Under the pieces are notes generated by a model, which had not been told where the DNA came from, did no database searches, and saw only the letters and a list, made by a program, of their open reading frames with translations. From NCBI RefSeq assembly GCF_900103165.1, contig NZ_FNKY01000001.1, positions 2,914,001 through 2,978,000 of the forward strand: a stretch of DNA of 64,000 nt. The letters are read 5' to 3'. Shown piece by piece: positions 45,945 to 59,869 of the stretch (its first letter is position 1; every line of letters starts with the position of its first letter). Source of the DNA: Nitrosospira multiformis. Its GTDB lineage: Bacteria; Pseudomonadota; Gammaproteobacteria; Burkholderiales; Nitrosomonadaceae. Position numbers and translations under genes: made by a program.

Positions 45945-46435
45945 TGCCAATCAAACGAATAAATCGGCGTTTACTTGAAAAAGACTTGAATAGCCAGCAG
46001 TCGTGCAACATAGCCAAGGTGCTAATTACGTATAGTTGCTCCTCAAACTAACACAGTTTCGCGAGGTTGAATTTAGTAAGAAACGCAACGAAAAGGAAGT
46101 TCAGCGGGTTGGGGTCTACTAGAATTCTGACGGCTGAAGCGACGAGAAGAGAAGACAGGGAACTCGAGGGACTGTTGCGGAGATTAAGTGCCTAGGGCGT
46201 ACCGGCCGCCTCCCCGATGCCGGTTCCTCGATTTGGCTGCGTTACTTGCCATACTTGAGGTATCCCAGGAAAGCATGCAAGACATGATCATTTCCACGAC
46301 TATTCTTCGATAGTCACGCTGTTTCATAGCGATCGAGCAGCCACCAGAGCGTTGTCAGCTTGCTGCCGACCAACATCACATGCAGATAATGAGATGGCCC
46401 TACTTGCACAGATTAACGAAGGTTTTTTGCTGCTC
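45945..46435. other. Gene-free stretch between the lipoprotein locus and the hydrolase
   Basis: No gene I can support. No rRNA, tRNA or long repeat. A minus-strand stretch near 46336-46380 reads LVGSKLTTLWWLLDRYETA followed by a stop, possibly a gene remnant. Higher GC here than in the lipoprotein locus suggests the boundary of the AT-rich island. Confidence 0.3.
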
Positions 46436-47332
46436 TCAGCGAAGTTGCCTATTCACTGCATCAATAAACTTTTTTGAATCGGACACATTGCCAAAAACAC
46501 CACCTTCCATCTTGATAGACTTTATGGCGGCTTCGTAGTTGCCCCGATCAGTAGCTCCGGTGCAATCCTTAAGCAGCATGCACCAATAACCGTAGTCATT
46601 AGCTTCGCGCATAATGGTATGCACACAAACATCGGTGGTAACACCTGCAAGGATAATATGCGTTATGCTTAGATTTTTTAAATACATGTGCAAATTGCTG
46701 CTGCCAAAAGCACCTTTGCCCGCTTTATCCAGAATATATTCGCCTTCGACGGGATAAACATCCGGATGAATATCCCAGTTCTTCTGACCTCGAACCAGCA
46801 ACCTGCCCAACCCGCCCTCCGGAATCTCACCGATACCGACGCCGTTGCCGATAATCTTGCTGCGCAATACCTTGTTGAAAGGTGCATCGGAAAGGTCCGG
46901 TTCATGCCCTTCACGGGTATGTATGACCTTTATATCGGTTCCGCGTATTGCTTCGAGACAGTTCCTGACAGGCATAAGAGCTGACGCAGTGAGGGATAGA
47001 TCATAACCCATGGCGTCGACATACCCATGCCTGCCGCAAAAATCTACTTGCATATCAACGGAAAGAAACGCAGTGCGTGCGCTGTCCATTTCAACCCATG
47101 CAATGTCCCCAAACCGGGGGCAGTCCTCGACTTCAAGTTTTAAAAGTGTGCCGATCGGCTCCCCATATTGCCAAGTTGGAAATTCGAACGTTTTGGTCTC
47201 CTTAAAACGCTCAGCGGCAATCTCCGCCTTTGCCAACAGGCGATCGCGAGCTAAATTATAGAAGCCTTTATATTCTTGTAAATTATCAACGCCTAGTCCC
47301 TCATCGACCAATTTTCGTACGCCGTGGCCCAT
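46436..47332 (-). CDS. Isochorismatase-superfamily amidohydrolase with N-terminal extension
   Basis: 298 residues. The Cys-hydrolase fold has the catalytic triad: Asp in AFLSVDMQVDFCG, Lys in ILDKAGKGAFGSS, Cys in AGVTTDVCVHTIMREA. The family includes biuret hydrolase and other small amidases. The first 85 residues (to WVEMDSART) lie before the fold and are unlike the core family. It is downstream of the full-length carboxylase on the same strand (137-base gap). A C-N hydrolase in a urea/guanidine context could act on allophanate, biuret or a related amide; that is inference. Confidence 0.85.
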   Translation of the reverse strand: MGHGVRKLVDEGLGVDNLQEYKGFYNLARDRLLAKAEIAAERFKETKTFEFPTWQYGEPIGTLLKLEVEDCPRFGDIAWVEMDSARTAFLSVDMQVDFCGRHGYVDAMGYDLSLTASALMPVRNCLEAIRGTDIKVIHTREGHEPDLSDAPFNKVLRSKIIGNGVGIGEIPEGGLGRLLVRGQKNWDIHPDVYPVEGEYILDKAGKGAFGSSNLHMYLKNLSITHIILAGVTTDVCVHTIMREANDYGYWCMLLKDCTGATDRGNYEAAIKSIKMEGGVFGNVSDSKKFIDAVNRQLR

Positions 47333-47469
47333 TTCAGGTTTCCTTCTTTCTATGAGTAAATGTAGTTTTACTTAAACCTAAATCCGGCCAACCGGTGGCC
47401 GGCTTGTAAATTACTTACGAATAAAATCATTTCACCGGCAATAGCCGCCAGCAACAATTCGGCTGCGCG

Positions 47470-51102
<3,633 letters not shown>

Positions 51103-51791
51103 GATCTATTCCCTATTTTGACTGGCTGCAGGACGAATCTTATGTCATATCATTTAAAACATCCTAACGACGAGGCTACCCAGCGTAGGGTTGCATGATC
51201 GTTTAGTTACGGGCAGTTCGAATTAACATGATTATGTATTATGTTCTTAATTCCCGATACTTGATCAACGTAGAAACCAAATACATAACTTGTCATTTTC
51301 CAAACCAATATACTCATAAATAATCTGATGGGCTGATGATCCTTGCCCATGTTGAACCACTTATAGAAGTCATCGTGTGCCAGCAATTTTGTCTCCTGAT
51401 CAAGAAATCTCCTAAATCACCTGTAATCAAAAATCCAATCATCACGTCACAATCGACTATCCAGGAACGGTTCACAAAACAAGCAAGCTGCTTTTAAGAT
51501 GAAAGCAAAATCCGTCCCGATACCTGCCCACGTTTGAACTTTGGAGCCCATTCCTAATATTGGACGGCACTTAGCTCAAAGGATGAGGATTTTGCCGGCC
51601 TCTCACTGCTGCATTATATTTAATCTGTTGTTCAGAATATCAGATAAAAAAATTGACAACAATAGGGAAATGCCGGACAATTTAATCGTCCTCAAATTGA
51701 ATTGGCAGTTTTCGCGTTTAATTATAGTGCAGATGAATTGGCAACTTTATTAAACGAATTTCACTAAACTATATATTAATAAAGGAAAGTT
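51103..51791. other. Intergenic stretch before bioB
   Basis: No supported gene. A minus-strand open frame without a start codon (51207 to about 51405, LLAHDDFYKWFNMGKDHQPIR) may be a gene remnant. The 200 bases before bioB are AT-rich and contain an imperfect repeat of GAATTGGCA (at about 51699 and 51734). No BirA-like palindrome was seen. Confidence 0.35.
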
Positions 51792-52829
51792 ATGAATCAG
51801 CTTACCTCTGGCATGGCTGCCAATTTCGATACTGTCAGTCCAATGGAAAAGCACCCCCGCGGTGCGGCAGATAACCATACTGACGCAGATGATGGATCCC
51901 CGTCTTGGGATGTTGCGCGAATCGAGGCATTGCTGGATCTGCCATTTAACGACTTGATCCATCATGCGCAATCAGTTCACCGCCAGTATCACGATGCCAA
52001 CGCAGTGCAGTTGTCTACATTGATTTCCGTCAAGACCGGCGGGTGTTCGGAGGATTGTGGCTACTGTCCCCAGGCAGCGCGCTATCACACGAGTGTGGAG
52101 AATCAAGGCATGCTGTCGCTTGAGGAAGTGGTTGCTACGGCAGCAGCGGCAAAGGCACAAGGCGCTTCCCGGTTCTGTATGGGGGCGGCGTGGCGTGGAC
52201 CCAAGCAGCGAGACATCGAAAAAATGACGGAAATGGTAAGCGCCGTAAAAGCATTGGGACTTGAAACCTGCACCACATTAGGCATGCTAAAACCGGGGCA
52301 AGCGGAGCAGCTTAAACAAGCCGGACTCGATTATTACAACCATAATCTTGATACGGCACCGGAATTTTACGGCGAAATCATTACCACCCGCAATTACCAG
52401 GATCGCCTGAATACTTTGGAGAAGGTTCGCGGCGCAGGTATAAACGTCTGTTGTGGCGGTATCGTGGGAATGGGGGAATCACGTCATGCCCGTGCCGGCC
52501 TGATCGCGCAACTGGCGAATCTCGATCCTTATCCCGAATCCGTTCCCATCAACCATCTGGTCCAGGTCGAAGGTACGCCGCTGTATGGTACAGCGGCCCT
52601 CGATCCGCTGGAATTCGTGCGCACCATTGCAGCAGCACGCATTACCATGCCGAAGGCAATGGTAAGGCTGTCGGCGGGCAGGCAGGAAATGTCGGATGCG
52701 GTGCAGGCACTATGTTTTCTTGCTGGTGCCAACTCGATTTTCTACGGTGACAAGTTGCTTACCACCGGCAATCCGGAAGCTGAGCGGGACAAGGCATTGC
52801 TTGAGAAGCTGGGACTCCACGCGATGTAA
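51792..52829 (+). CDS. bioB: Biotin synthase
   Basis: Radical SAM enzyme that inserts sulfur into dethiobiotin. The 345-residue protein has the [4Fe-4S] motif [15 protein letters not shown] (C-x3-C-x2-C, with the first Cys in KTGGC), the [2Fe-2S] ligand region, [11 protein letters not shown], and [15 protein letters not shown]. It starts at the ATG at 51792 (site AAGGAAAG). It opens the plus-strand unit bioB-F-H-C. An N-terminal extension of about 35 residues precedes the usual start. Confidence 0.97.
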   Translation: MNQLTSGMAANFDTVSPMEKHPRGAADNHTDADDGSPSWDVARIEALLDLPFNDLIHHAQSVHRQYHDANAVQLSTLISVKTGGCSEDCGYCPQAARYHTSVENQGMLSLEEVVATAAAAKAQGASRFCMGAAWRGPKQRDIEKMTEMVSAVKALGLETCTTLGMLKPGQAEQLKQAGLDYYNHNLDTAPEFYGEIITTRNYQDRLNTLEKVRGAGINVCCGGIVGMGESRHARAGLIAQLANLDPYPESVPINHLVQVEGTPLYGTAALDPLEFVRTIAAARITMPKAMVRLSAGRQEMSDAVQALCFLAGANSIFYGDKLLTTGNPEAERDKALLEKLGLHAM

Positions 52830-52916
52830 CACACTACCCCTCTGTCTGCGCCAACTTGCGTGCCTGCCTGGTGCGCATAGGTTCCCGGCGCATAGCTGAC
52901 TGGAGGTCAACCGGAA

Positions 52917-54095
52917 ATGTCTAACGATCTCACGGTGCAATTACGCGAAGAACTCCTCAGCCGTGAAAAGAGGAAGCTATACCGTCACCGTCTAACTCTG
53001 GAGAGCCCCCAGCAAACACATGTCTCCATAGCGGGAAATAAATACCTCGCATTTTGCAGCAACGATTATCTCGGTCTTGCCAATCACCCTCAACTGATTG
53101 AGGCAGTCTGCGAGGGCGCCCGGCAATATGGAGTGGGAGCGGGTGCTTCGCATCTTATCAGCGGGCACTCGTCAGCACACCATGCGCTGGAGGAAGCGTT
53201 GGCGCGCTTCACGGGCTTTCCTCAGACATTGCTGTTCTCCACTGGCTATATGGCCAATGCCGGGATGGTTACCGCGCTGGCAGGCCGTGGCGACGCCATA
53301 TTCGCCGACAAGCTCAATCACGCTTCACTCAATGATGCCGCGATGGTTTCCAACGCGAAGTTTATCCGGTATCCGCATCTCGATCTGTCGGTGCTGGAAC
53401 GGCAACTCGCCATGTCGCAGGCAACACGTAAATTGGTGATAACCGATGCGGTATTTAGTATGGATGGGGATGTCGCGCCGGTTGCCGCCTTGCTGGCATT
53501 GTGCGAAAAATACGATGCATGGCTAATGCTCGACGATGCGCACGGTTTTGGTGTACTGGGTTTGCGGGGGCGGGGAACAGTCTCTCAGTTCGCTGTTGAT
53601 TCCCGGCGCATCATATACATGGCAACGCTAGGCAAAGCAGCCGGCGTATTCGGCGCTTTCGTTGCTGCGGAACACGAAATTATTGAGACACTGGTTCAGC
53701 ATGCACGGAGTTATATTTATACGACTGCAACGCCGCCGATGCTGTCCCATGCCTTGCTGAAAAGCCTGGAATTGATCGAAGGAGAGGAATGGCGGCGTGA
53801 GAAACTGAGACAACTTATCGCGCAGCTGAAAAATGAAATGAGATCGCTGCGCTGGCAGCTACTGCCGTCCGCCACGCCTATCCAGGCCTTGATTATTGGG
53901 GAAAATGACAAGGCATTGGAGATCAGCGCGACGTTACGCGAAAAAGGCATTCTTGTTCCGGCGATTCGCCCGCCCACGGTAGCGCCAGGCACGGCACGGC
54001 TGCGGATTTCATTGTCCGCGTCGCATGATATGGCGGATATTGTCCGGTTGGGTGCGGTGTTAAGAGAGCTGGATAACAACTCTGTCAGCCGATGA
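52917..54095 (+). CDS. bioF: 8-amino-7-oxononanoate synthase
   Basis: PLP-dependent alpha-oxoamine synthase that joins pimeloyl-ACP and alanine. 392 residues, with FCSNDYLGLANHPQL, GVGAGASHLISGHSSAHHALEEALARF, DDAHGFGVLG and the PLP Lys in MATLGKAAGVFGAFVA. Its stop overlaps the bioH ATG (ATGA at 54092). It lies in the bioB-F-H-C unit. Confidence 0.97.
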   Translation: MSNDLTVQLREELLSREKRKLYRHRLTLESPQQTHVSIAGNKYLAFCSNDYLGLANHPQLIEAVCEGARQYGVGAGASHLISGHSSAHHALEEALARFTGFPQTLLFSTGYMANAGMVTALAGRGDAIFADKLNHASLNDAAMVSNAKFIRYPHLDLSVLERQLAMSQATRKLVITDAVFSMDGDVAPVAALLALCEKYDAWLMLDDAHGFGVLGLRGRGTVSQFAVDSRRIIYMATLGKAAGVFGAFVAAEHEIIETLVQHARSYIYTTATPPMLSHALLKSLELIEGEEWRREKLRQLIAQLKNEMRSLRWQLLPSATPIQALIIGENDKALEISATLREKGILVPAIRPPTVAPGTARLRISLSASHDMADIVRLGAVLRELDNNSVSR

Positions 54096-54853
54096 GTCTT
54101 TATGTTGAAGTTACCGGTACGGGACCTGATCTTGTTCTGCTGCATGGCTGGGCCATGCACGGCGGCATATGGAACGACGTACGCACACGGTTGGCAAAGC
54201 ATTTCCGCTTGCACCTGGTGGATCTGCCGGGGCACGGATTCAGTCCAGCCTGTGAGCCCGGTACACTGGAACACGTTGTCGAAATGGTTGCGGATATCTT
54301 GCCCGCGAGCTGTATTGTTTGTGGGTGGTCGCTGGGAGGCCAGGTGGCCATTGAGCTTGCATTGCGTGAGCCGCAGCGTGTTAAGAAACTTGCCTTGATT
54401 TCAACAACCCCCTGCTTTGTCAAGCGGGAAGATTGGCAATGGGGAATGGAGGCCGCAACTTTGCAACTATTCATGCAAAATTTAAAGCGGGATTATGCCA
54501 CGACCCTTAACAGGTTTCTCACGTTGCAGGTGAGCGGCAGTGATGACACCATAGCAGTGCTGACACAATTGCGTGTCAGTGTTTTGCAGCGTGATCAACC
54601 GGACGGAGCTGCGTTGCAAATGGGGTTGAAAATTCTGCTTATGAGCGACTTGCGGAAAAAAATTAGAAATATTATGCAACCAGCCGTACTGATGCATGGC
54701 GAGAATGATGTGATTATCCACCCTGATGCGGCGAAATGGATGAATCAACAACTTGGAAATTCAGAACTGGTTATGCTGCCCGGTTGCGGTCATGCGCCAT
54801 TCCTGGCCTATCCCGATCAGTTTATAACCGGCATGACCAGGCTTCTCTCATAA
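54092..54853 (+). CDS. bioH: Pimeloyl-ACP methyl ester carboxylesterase
   Basis: Alpha/beta hydrolase that removes the methyl group from pimeloyl-ACP ester. 253 residues, with the oxyanion LLHGWAMHGGIW, nucleophile elbow CGWSLGGQVA, the Asp in HGENDVIIHPDAA and the His in GCGHAPFLAYPD, all in the BioH pattern. ATGA-coupled to bioF and one base before bioC. Together with BioC it makes the pimelate moiety. Confidence 0.95.
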   Translation: MSLYVEVTGTGPDLVLLHGWAMHGGIWNDVRTRLAKHFRLHLVDLPGHGFSPACEPGTLEHVVEMVADILPASCIVCGWSLGGQVAIELALREPQRVKKLALISTTPCFVKREDWQWGMEAATLQLFMQNLKRDYATTLNRFLTLQVSGSDDTIAVLTQLRVSVLQRDQPDGAALQMGLKILLMSDLRKKIRNIMQPAVLMHGENDVIIHPDAAKWMNQQLGNSELVMLPGCGHAPFLAYPDQFITGMTRLLS

Positions 54854-54854
54854 C

Positions 54855-55760
54855 ATGGCCAATAACGTGACCTACGACCATACCATTGACAAGCGCCAGG
54901 TGCGCAATGCCTTCGGACGGGCAGCAGGAAGTTACGACCGGGCGGCGATACTGCAACGAGAGGTGTGCGACCGGATGCTGTCGCGCCTCGAATATATTAA
55001 ATATACGCCCAATGTAGTTCTCGATGCTGGCAGCGGCACCGGCTACGGTACACGGAAACTGGTCATGCGCTACCCTGCTGCCAGGGTGATGGCACTCGAT
55101 ATTGTGCCGGCCATGCACCTTCAGGCGCGCCCCGAAGTCTCATGGTGGAAACAACTATTGTCGATTGGAGGATCTCAGCATGGGAATCGGACAAGCTATG
55201 TATGCGGCGACATGGAGCAACTGCCGCTTAAAGATTCCTGTGCGGGACTGATCTGGTCAAATCTGGCACTGCAATGGTGCAATGATGTTAAGCAGACGTT
55301 TGCCGAGGTGCACCGCGTATTGCAAACCGATGGTTTATTCATGTTCAGCACTTTCGGTCCTGATACATTAAAGGAATTGCGCCAGGCTTTCCGCGGCGCA
55401 GACGATTACAGCCACGTCAATCGCTTTACCGATATGCATGACATCGGCGACATGCTGGTACACAACGGCTTTGCCACACCTGTCATGGATATGGAATATA
55501 TTACGCTGACCTACGACGATGTGATAAGTGTAATGCGGGATCTTAAGGCGATAGGTGCTCATAATGTCACTCAGGGCAGGCGGCATGGATTAACCGGAAA
55601 AACCACATGGCAAAAAGCGATAAACCATTATGAGATGGCTCGCACATCCGGAAAATTGCCTGCAACCTTTGAGGTGGTTTACGGACATGCCTGGAAACCG
55701 AAACCGCGAACGACGGCGATTGTTACGCCTGAACTCAGGCGGCAACTCGGCCTTGCATGA
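54855..55760 (+). CDS. bioC: Malonyl-ACP O-methyltransferase
   Basis: SAM-dependent methyltransferase that starts the disguised fatty-acid route to pimeloyl-ACP. 301 residues, with VRNAFGRAAGSYDRAAILQREV (BioC N-terminus), the SAM motif VLDAGSGTGYGTRKLV, LIWSNLALQWCNDV and FMFSTFGPDTLKELRQAF. One base separates its ATG from the bioH stop. bioD is not visible in the window; bioA is 6 kb away on the other strand. Confidence 0.96.
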   Translation: MANNVTYDHTIDKRQVRNAFGRAAGSYDRAAILQREVCDRMLSRLEYIKYTPNVVLDAGSGTGYGTRKLVMRYPAARVMALDIVPAMHLQARPEVSWWKQLLSIGGSQHGNRTSYVCGDMEQLPLKDSCAGLIWSNLALQWCNDVKQTFAEVHRVLQTDGLFMFSTFGPDTLKELRQAFRGADDYSHVNRFTDMHDIGDMLVHNGFATPVMDMEYITLTYDDVISVMRDLKAIGAHNVTQGRRHGLTGKTTWQKAINHYEMARTSGKLPATFEVVYGHAWKPKPRTTAIVTPELRRQLGLA

Positions 55761-55972
55761 CAGAGCGGTTCGTATGGCAAAAGGTATTTCGTTACTGGAA
55801 CCGGCACGAGCGTAAGCAAGAACCTCTTCAGCTGCGCGATGCTCCATGCCTTCGCCGCAATAAAGACACGCCATCTATTCTGGCTGAAATGTACAAACTA
55901 TCACTCTCGGGTAAAATGGAAAAGGGCTGGTTCCATCCAGGAGCAACCCCATCCCATACTCAATCCTTCTGA
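55757..55972 (+). CDS. Possible small ORF coupled to bioC (71 aa)
   Basis: The ATG overlaps the bioC stop (ATGA), but the protein (MTERFVWQKVFRYWNRHERK...) is rich in Arg and Lys without recognisable domains, and its end runs 13 bases into the 3' end of the convergent carboxylase paralog. Either a decayed remnant or noise. Confidence 0.2.
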   Translation: MTERFVWQKVFRYWNRHERKQEPLQLRDAPCLRRNKDTPSILAEMYKLSLSGKMEKGWFHPGATPSHTQSF

Positions 55973-58281
55973 ATCACCAGTAGAATTTGTCCGGCGGAGA
56001 CCCGCCCGCCTTCCCTGCAAAATAACTGCCGCACAGTGCCGCTGACCGGCACATCTACCGTAAATTCCATCTTCATCGATTCCACCACTACTGCTGGACT
56101 TCCTGCGGCGACGTGCTGCCCCTCCTGGACCAGGAGCTTCCATACCACGCCAGTGACCTGCGTGCTGACAGCTTGAGTACCCGCTGGTAGATCCACCTGG
56201 CTCGGCGGAGTACTCGCATCATCCTGCGCACTTTCGCTGGTTGTATAATTTGCCTGACCCCCTGCATTCCAGCGTTCACGCTCAGCTACATATGCAGCTT
56301 TCTGCTTGGTTTTAAAGGCGTCGATTGCGGTAGCATTTTCTTTCAGGAAATTATTGTATTGTTTTAAGCTAAAACTACTTTCTTCAACACGCAAACTAAA
56401 GTTCCCGCTAACGAAATCCTTGCGCATTTGAATTAGCTCGTCCTCAGTCACGGGATAGAAGCGAACCTGATCAAAGAAGCGCAGCAGCCAGGGCTTGCCA
56501 TCCTTGAAATCTTTCGTCTGATTATGACTATTCCACATTTGCACAGTGCGGCCAACGAGTTGATAACCGCCGGGGCTCTCCATGCCATATACGCACATAT
56601 AAGCTCCGCCTATCCCCACGGCATTCTCCGGCGTCCAGGTGCGCGCCGGATTGTACTTAGTGGTGACCAGGCGATGTCGTGGATCTAACGGAGCCCCAAG
56701 TGGAGCGCCGAGATAGACGTCGCCTAAGCCCATTATCAAGTAGCTCGCCTCGAATACAATGCGTTTCACATCCTCAATGCTGTCCAGTCCGTTGATGCGA
56801 CGAATGAACTCTATATTGTCCGGATTCCATGGCGCATCCTTCCGTACCGATTGCATATATTTCTTCATCGCCAATTGTACCGACGGATCATTCCATGACA
56901 ATGGAAGATGCACAATACGCGTGGGTACCTCCATTTCCTCAATGGCAGGCAGCTCTTTTTCTGCGGAAATAAGACTCTCCAGCAGCGTGTCGCGTGGCAA
57001 CAATTTCGAGTCAAAATGAATATGCAACGACCGGATTCCCGGAGTCATATCCACGATTCCTTTCAGGCGGCCTGCATCAATGGCTTGCTGGAGCCATACC
57101 ATGAGAGCATGTATGCGAAAGCGGAGATTGAAATCGAGCACCAGCGGCCCATACTCAACCAACATGTTTTTGTCACCGCCTTGTCGATACAGCACTCGTG
57201 TCTGCTGAGCGCTCTCAGGAATGGTATGAAGGATTGGACTGGCCATTCCTGCAACCGCCGCTGCTGGCGGCATTTTCAATAAACGGAAATCCTGAATTAT
57301 TGCATCCTGCGATATTTCAAGCGCTTGTGCCTCGGTGACCGATATCTGATGAAAACGCACATTGTCACCGGGCCTGAGTTGGCCCATTTTCCATAGCTCG
57401 GCATGAGCCAAGGTCGCCAGGCAAACAAAGCCACCCAGACTGGGACCATCCGGCCCGAGGATCACAGGCAGGTCGCCGGTAAAATCGACCGCGCCAATAG
57501 AGTAAGCCACGTCATGAATATTGGATGGGTGAAGCCCGGCTTCACCTCCATCGGTGCGGGCCCATTTTGGCTTGGGGCCGATCAAACGCACTCCTGTACG
57601 ATCAGAATTATGGCTCACTTTCCAGTCGGAAGCGAAGAAATTGCTCACATCACCATCAGTAAAAAAATCCGGCGCCCCATGGGGACCATACAGTACGCCG
57701 ATCTCCCAGTTATTCGTGTATTCAGGGATCAACTCCTTCGCAAGACTACGAGGTGTATGACTTTTGGCCGCCACAATATGCAGTACATCGCCCGGCCGCA
57801 AAGTGCGTCCCTCATGACCACCAAATTGGCCCAGCATGAAAGTGGATTTACTGCCAAGATAATCCGGAACCTGGAAGCCACCTTGAACTGCTAGATAGGC
57901 ACGACAACCATATTTCATAATATCGCCGAACTTTAATAGCGCACCGGCTTTCACCTGATGTGACTGCCATTGCGCCAATGGCTTGCCGTCTAGACTCACC
58001 TGAATGGGCGCACCAGTCACCGCGATCACGCTGTCGCAATTGATGCGCAGGGTGGGGCCGCCAAATGTGATCTCCATCGCAGCCTGCCCTTCCATGTTAT
58101 CAACCAGACGGTTGGCCAACCGGAACGCAAGACTATCCATCGGACCAGACGGGGGCACACCGATATTCCAGTACCCCAACCGGCCAGGAAAATCCTGTAT
58201 CGTGGTTTGTATGCTAGGAGGATCAAGCACATCAATAGTATGTGCAATATTTATATTCGTATCCGGCATTTTCTCAAACAT
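55960..58281 (-). CDS. Carboxyltransferase-BCCP paralog of the urea/guanidine carboxylase, lacking the biotin carboxylase domain
   Basis: 773 residues. It starts MFEK-MPDTNINIAHTIDVLDPPS: the first four residues match the start of the full-length enzyme, and the rest aligns with it from about residue 455 on (TVDVLNPG...). The BC domain (about 450 residues) is therefore missing, by an apparent in-frame deletion. The AHS2/AHS1 domains and the biotinyl site [18 protein letters not shown] are intact. No BC remnant is seen in the 105 bases upstream. It is the last gene of the riboswitch-led operon. Unless another BC subunit works in trans, it cannot carboxylate its own biotin. Confidence 0.9.
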   Translation of the reverse strand: MFEKMPDTNINIAHTIDVLDPPSIQTTIQDFPGRLGYWNIGVPPSGPMDSLAFRLANRLVDNMEGQAAMEITFGGPTLRINCDSVIAVTGAPIQVSLDGKPLAQWQSHQVKAGALLKFGDIMKYGCRAYLAVQGGFQVPDYLGSKSTFMLGQFGGHEGRTLRPGDVLHIVAAKSHTPRSLAKELIPEYTNNWEIGVLYGPHGAPDFFTDGDVSNFFASDWKVSHNSDRTGVRLIGPKPKWARTDGGEAGLHPSNIHDVAYSIGAVDFTGDLPVILGPDGPSLGGFVCLATLAHAELWKMGQLRPGDNVRFHQISVTEAQALEISQDAIIQDFRLLKMPPAAAVAGMASPILHTIPESAQQTRVLYRQGGDKNMLVEYGPLVLDFNLRFRIHALMVWLQQAIDAGRLKGIVDMTPGIRSLHIHFDSKLLPRDTLLESLISAEKELPAIEEMEVPTRIVHLPLSWNDPSVQLAMKKYMQSVRKDAPWNPDNIEFIRRINGLDSIEDVKRIVFEASYLIMGLGDVYLGAPLGAPLDPRHRLVTTKYNPARTWTPENAVGIGGAYMCVYGMESPGGYQLVGRTVQMWNSHNQTKDFKDGKPWLLRFFDQVRFYPVTEDELIQMRKDFVSGNFSLRVEESSFSLKQYNNFLKENATAIDAFKTKQKAAYVAERERWNAGGQANYTTSESAQDDASTPPSQVDLPAGTQAVSTQVTGVVWKLLVQEGQHVAAGSPAVVVESMKMEFTVDVPVSGTVRQLFCREGGRVSAGQILLVIQKD

Positions 58282-58386
58282 ATTTTTCCCCTTTTTTGGC
58301 AGAGTCTCCCGCCAGGTTAAGGCAGCTTATCCTGCCAGTCTATTCAGATGTCATTTAACGGCACACTGTTTCGCGTGTCGTCCAGA

Positions 58387-59046
58387 TTAATCCCAAACCA
58401 ATAATCGGATCGGAGTGGGATTGTAGGCATTGCATGGATTGTTCAGTTGCGGACAGTTGGAAATAAGTACCACAACATCCATCTCGGCCTTCATCTCAAC
58501 GTACTTGCCAGGCGCGGAAACACCATCCGCAAAATCCAGTCCGCCGTCTTCCGATACAGGTACATTCATAAAGAAATTGATGTTGCTGGGAATATCGCGC
58601 TTACTCATGCCGAGACTTTCGCAAATAGGATCGTGCGCCAGCGCATGAAGGAAGCTGTCGCGACAACTGTGCATTGGATATTTGTCGAGCGCGTAGCGCA
58701 CGGTATTGCTCTCCGCAGCGCAGGCCCCGCCCACGGTGTCATGCCGTCCGCATGTATCGGCAACTATAGTGAGCATGGTATTGCCGAAATTGGAATATAA
58801 TTTACTACCCGTGGTCAGGTATAATTTATTCTGGCGGCGAACCGTATCGGTTGCGCTGTAGCGCTCCATTGCATCGCTGGCACTATAGAAGAGGGTATCC
58901 ACCGCCTGATTACCCTCCAGATCGACGATACGGAATACCTGGTCTTTCTTGACCACTTTGACCCATGGATCGCCCGCCGCGCAAATTTCGTCCATCACGG
59001 CCAGGTCGGGATTTAATTTGCTTTCAACAAGATTTTGCGCACTCAT
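58387..59046 (-). CDS. DUF1989 protein, urea carboxylase-associated protein 2 (carboxyguanidine deiminase subunit candidate)
   Basis: 219 residues from the ATG at 59044-59046, with GGAGG six bases before it. DUF1989 motifs: [37 protein letters not shown] (a Cys-Gly-x-His metal-like segment), [11 protein letters not shown] and [24 protein letters not shown]. In characterised systems, two DUF1989 proteins form a heteromeric deiminase that converts carboxyguanidine to allophanate. The start overlaps the stop of the next gene upstream by ATGA. The equivalent Cys (SNCPQ) is present here, absent in the partner. Confidence 0.85.
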   Translation of the reverse strand: MSAQNLVESKLNPDLAVMDEICAAGDPWVKVVKKDQVFRIVDLEGNQAVDTLFYSASDAMERYSATDTVRRQNKLYLTTGSKLYSNFGNTMLTIVADTCGRHDTVGGACAAESNTVRYALDKYPMHSCRDSFLHALAHDPICESLGMSKRDIPSNINFFMNVPVSEDGGLDFADGVSAPGKYVEMKAEMDVVVLISNCPQLNNPCNAYNPTPIRLLVWD

Positions 59047-59792
59047 GCTGCACCTCCACAAGCATATAAACGTTGGGTATTTTGTAGACCGCGAGCATTC
59101 TCGGCGATGCGTGTACATTCCGATGGTCCCCAGCGATGATCGCCAGGAGCCTTAGAGGACGTCGCAAAAGCGGTCAGACTTATTGCTCCGGGATGGTAAG
59201 TTTCCGCCGGATCGAGAGGATGAGGGGCGGTGGACAGCACTACCAATGTATCCATCTCGAAACTCAAGTCCACATAATCGCCCGCCTTGCTGCTACCGGC
59301 ATGAAATTCCAGTTCTCCGGATGAATTAGCAGTGACCTTGCTGAAAAAATTAATATTGGATACCACGTCGCGCCTACCCAGCCCCCACTTTCCCAGTTCA
59401 ATCAGCATGCCATCAAGTCCACTACGGAACATGCCATTACGAAGCTCCTGGTACCGCCCGATACCATATTTCTGGCGTATCAAGTCGGCATCGCTCATGC
59501 CGCATACAGTGTCATGCCAGCCTGCGGTATCTTCGCTGATACAGCAGAAAATGCGTCCCATATCGGAATGGCAGGCATGGCCTTTAGTCAGGCGGAATGT
59601 ATGCTGCGTCTTCAGCGTATCAGCCATGTTGTAGCGCTCCAATTTTTCTTCCATATTGTAAAAGAGCACTGCAGCATTCGCCCCGCCTGCCACATCCACC
59701 AGGCGGAGTGTCGTACCCCGGCGCACGATGCCAGACCAGTGGCAACCACCAGGGATGCTTTCTTTCCATAAACATGCGTTGGGTTGGTTCAT
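59043..59792 (-). CDS. DUF1989 protein, urea carboxylase-associated protein 1 (partner subunit)
   Basis: 249 residues from the ATG at 59790-59792, with AAGGAG seven bases upstream; longer in-frame starts to 59852 lack such a site. It has [43 protein letters not shown] and [10 protein letters not shown], the same fold as the partner. The C-terminus has a tail of about 30 residues ([16 protein letters not shown]). It is translationally coupled to its partner and lies 77 bases after the permease. Confidence 0.85.
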   Translation of the reverse strand: MNQPNACLWKESIPGGCHWSGIVRRGTTLRLVDVAGGANAAVLFYNMEEKLERYNMADTLKTQHTFRLTKGHACHSDMGRIFCCISEDTAGWHDTVCGMSDADLIRQKYGIGRYQELRNGMFRSGLDGMLIELGKWGLGRRDVVSNINFFSKVTANSSGELEFHAGSSKAGDYVDLSFEMDTLVVLSTAPHPLDPAETYHPGAISLTAFATSSKAPGDHRWGPSECTRIAENARGLQNTQRLYACGGAA

Positions 59793-59869
59793 ATTCATTC
59801 TCCTTGTCATAATAAATTGCTCATTAATCATCTGGCATCTGATGCATAACAAACCATCCTCCTCCTGCT

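Noticed and set aside
51541..51753. Small ORF just before bioB
   Set aside because: AT-rich random-looking frame with no ribosome site; likely the bioB promoter region.
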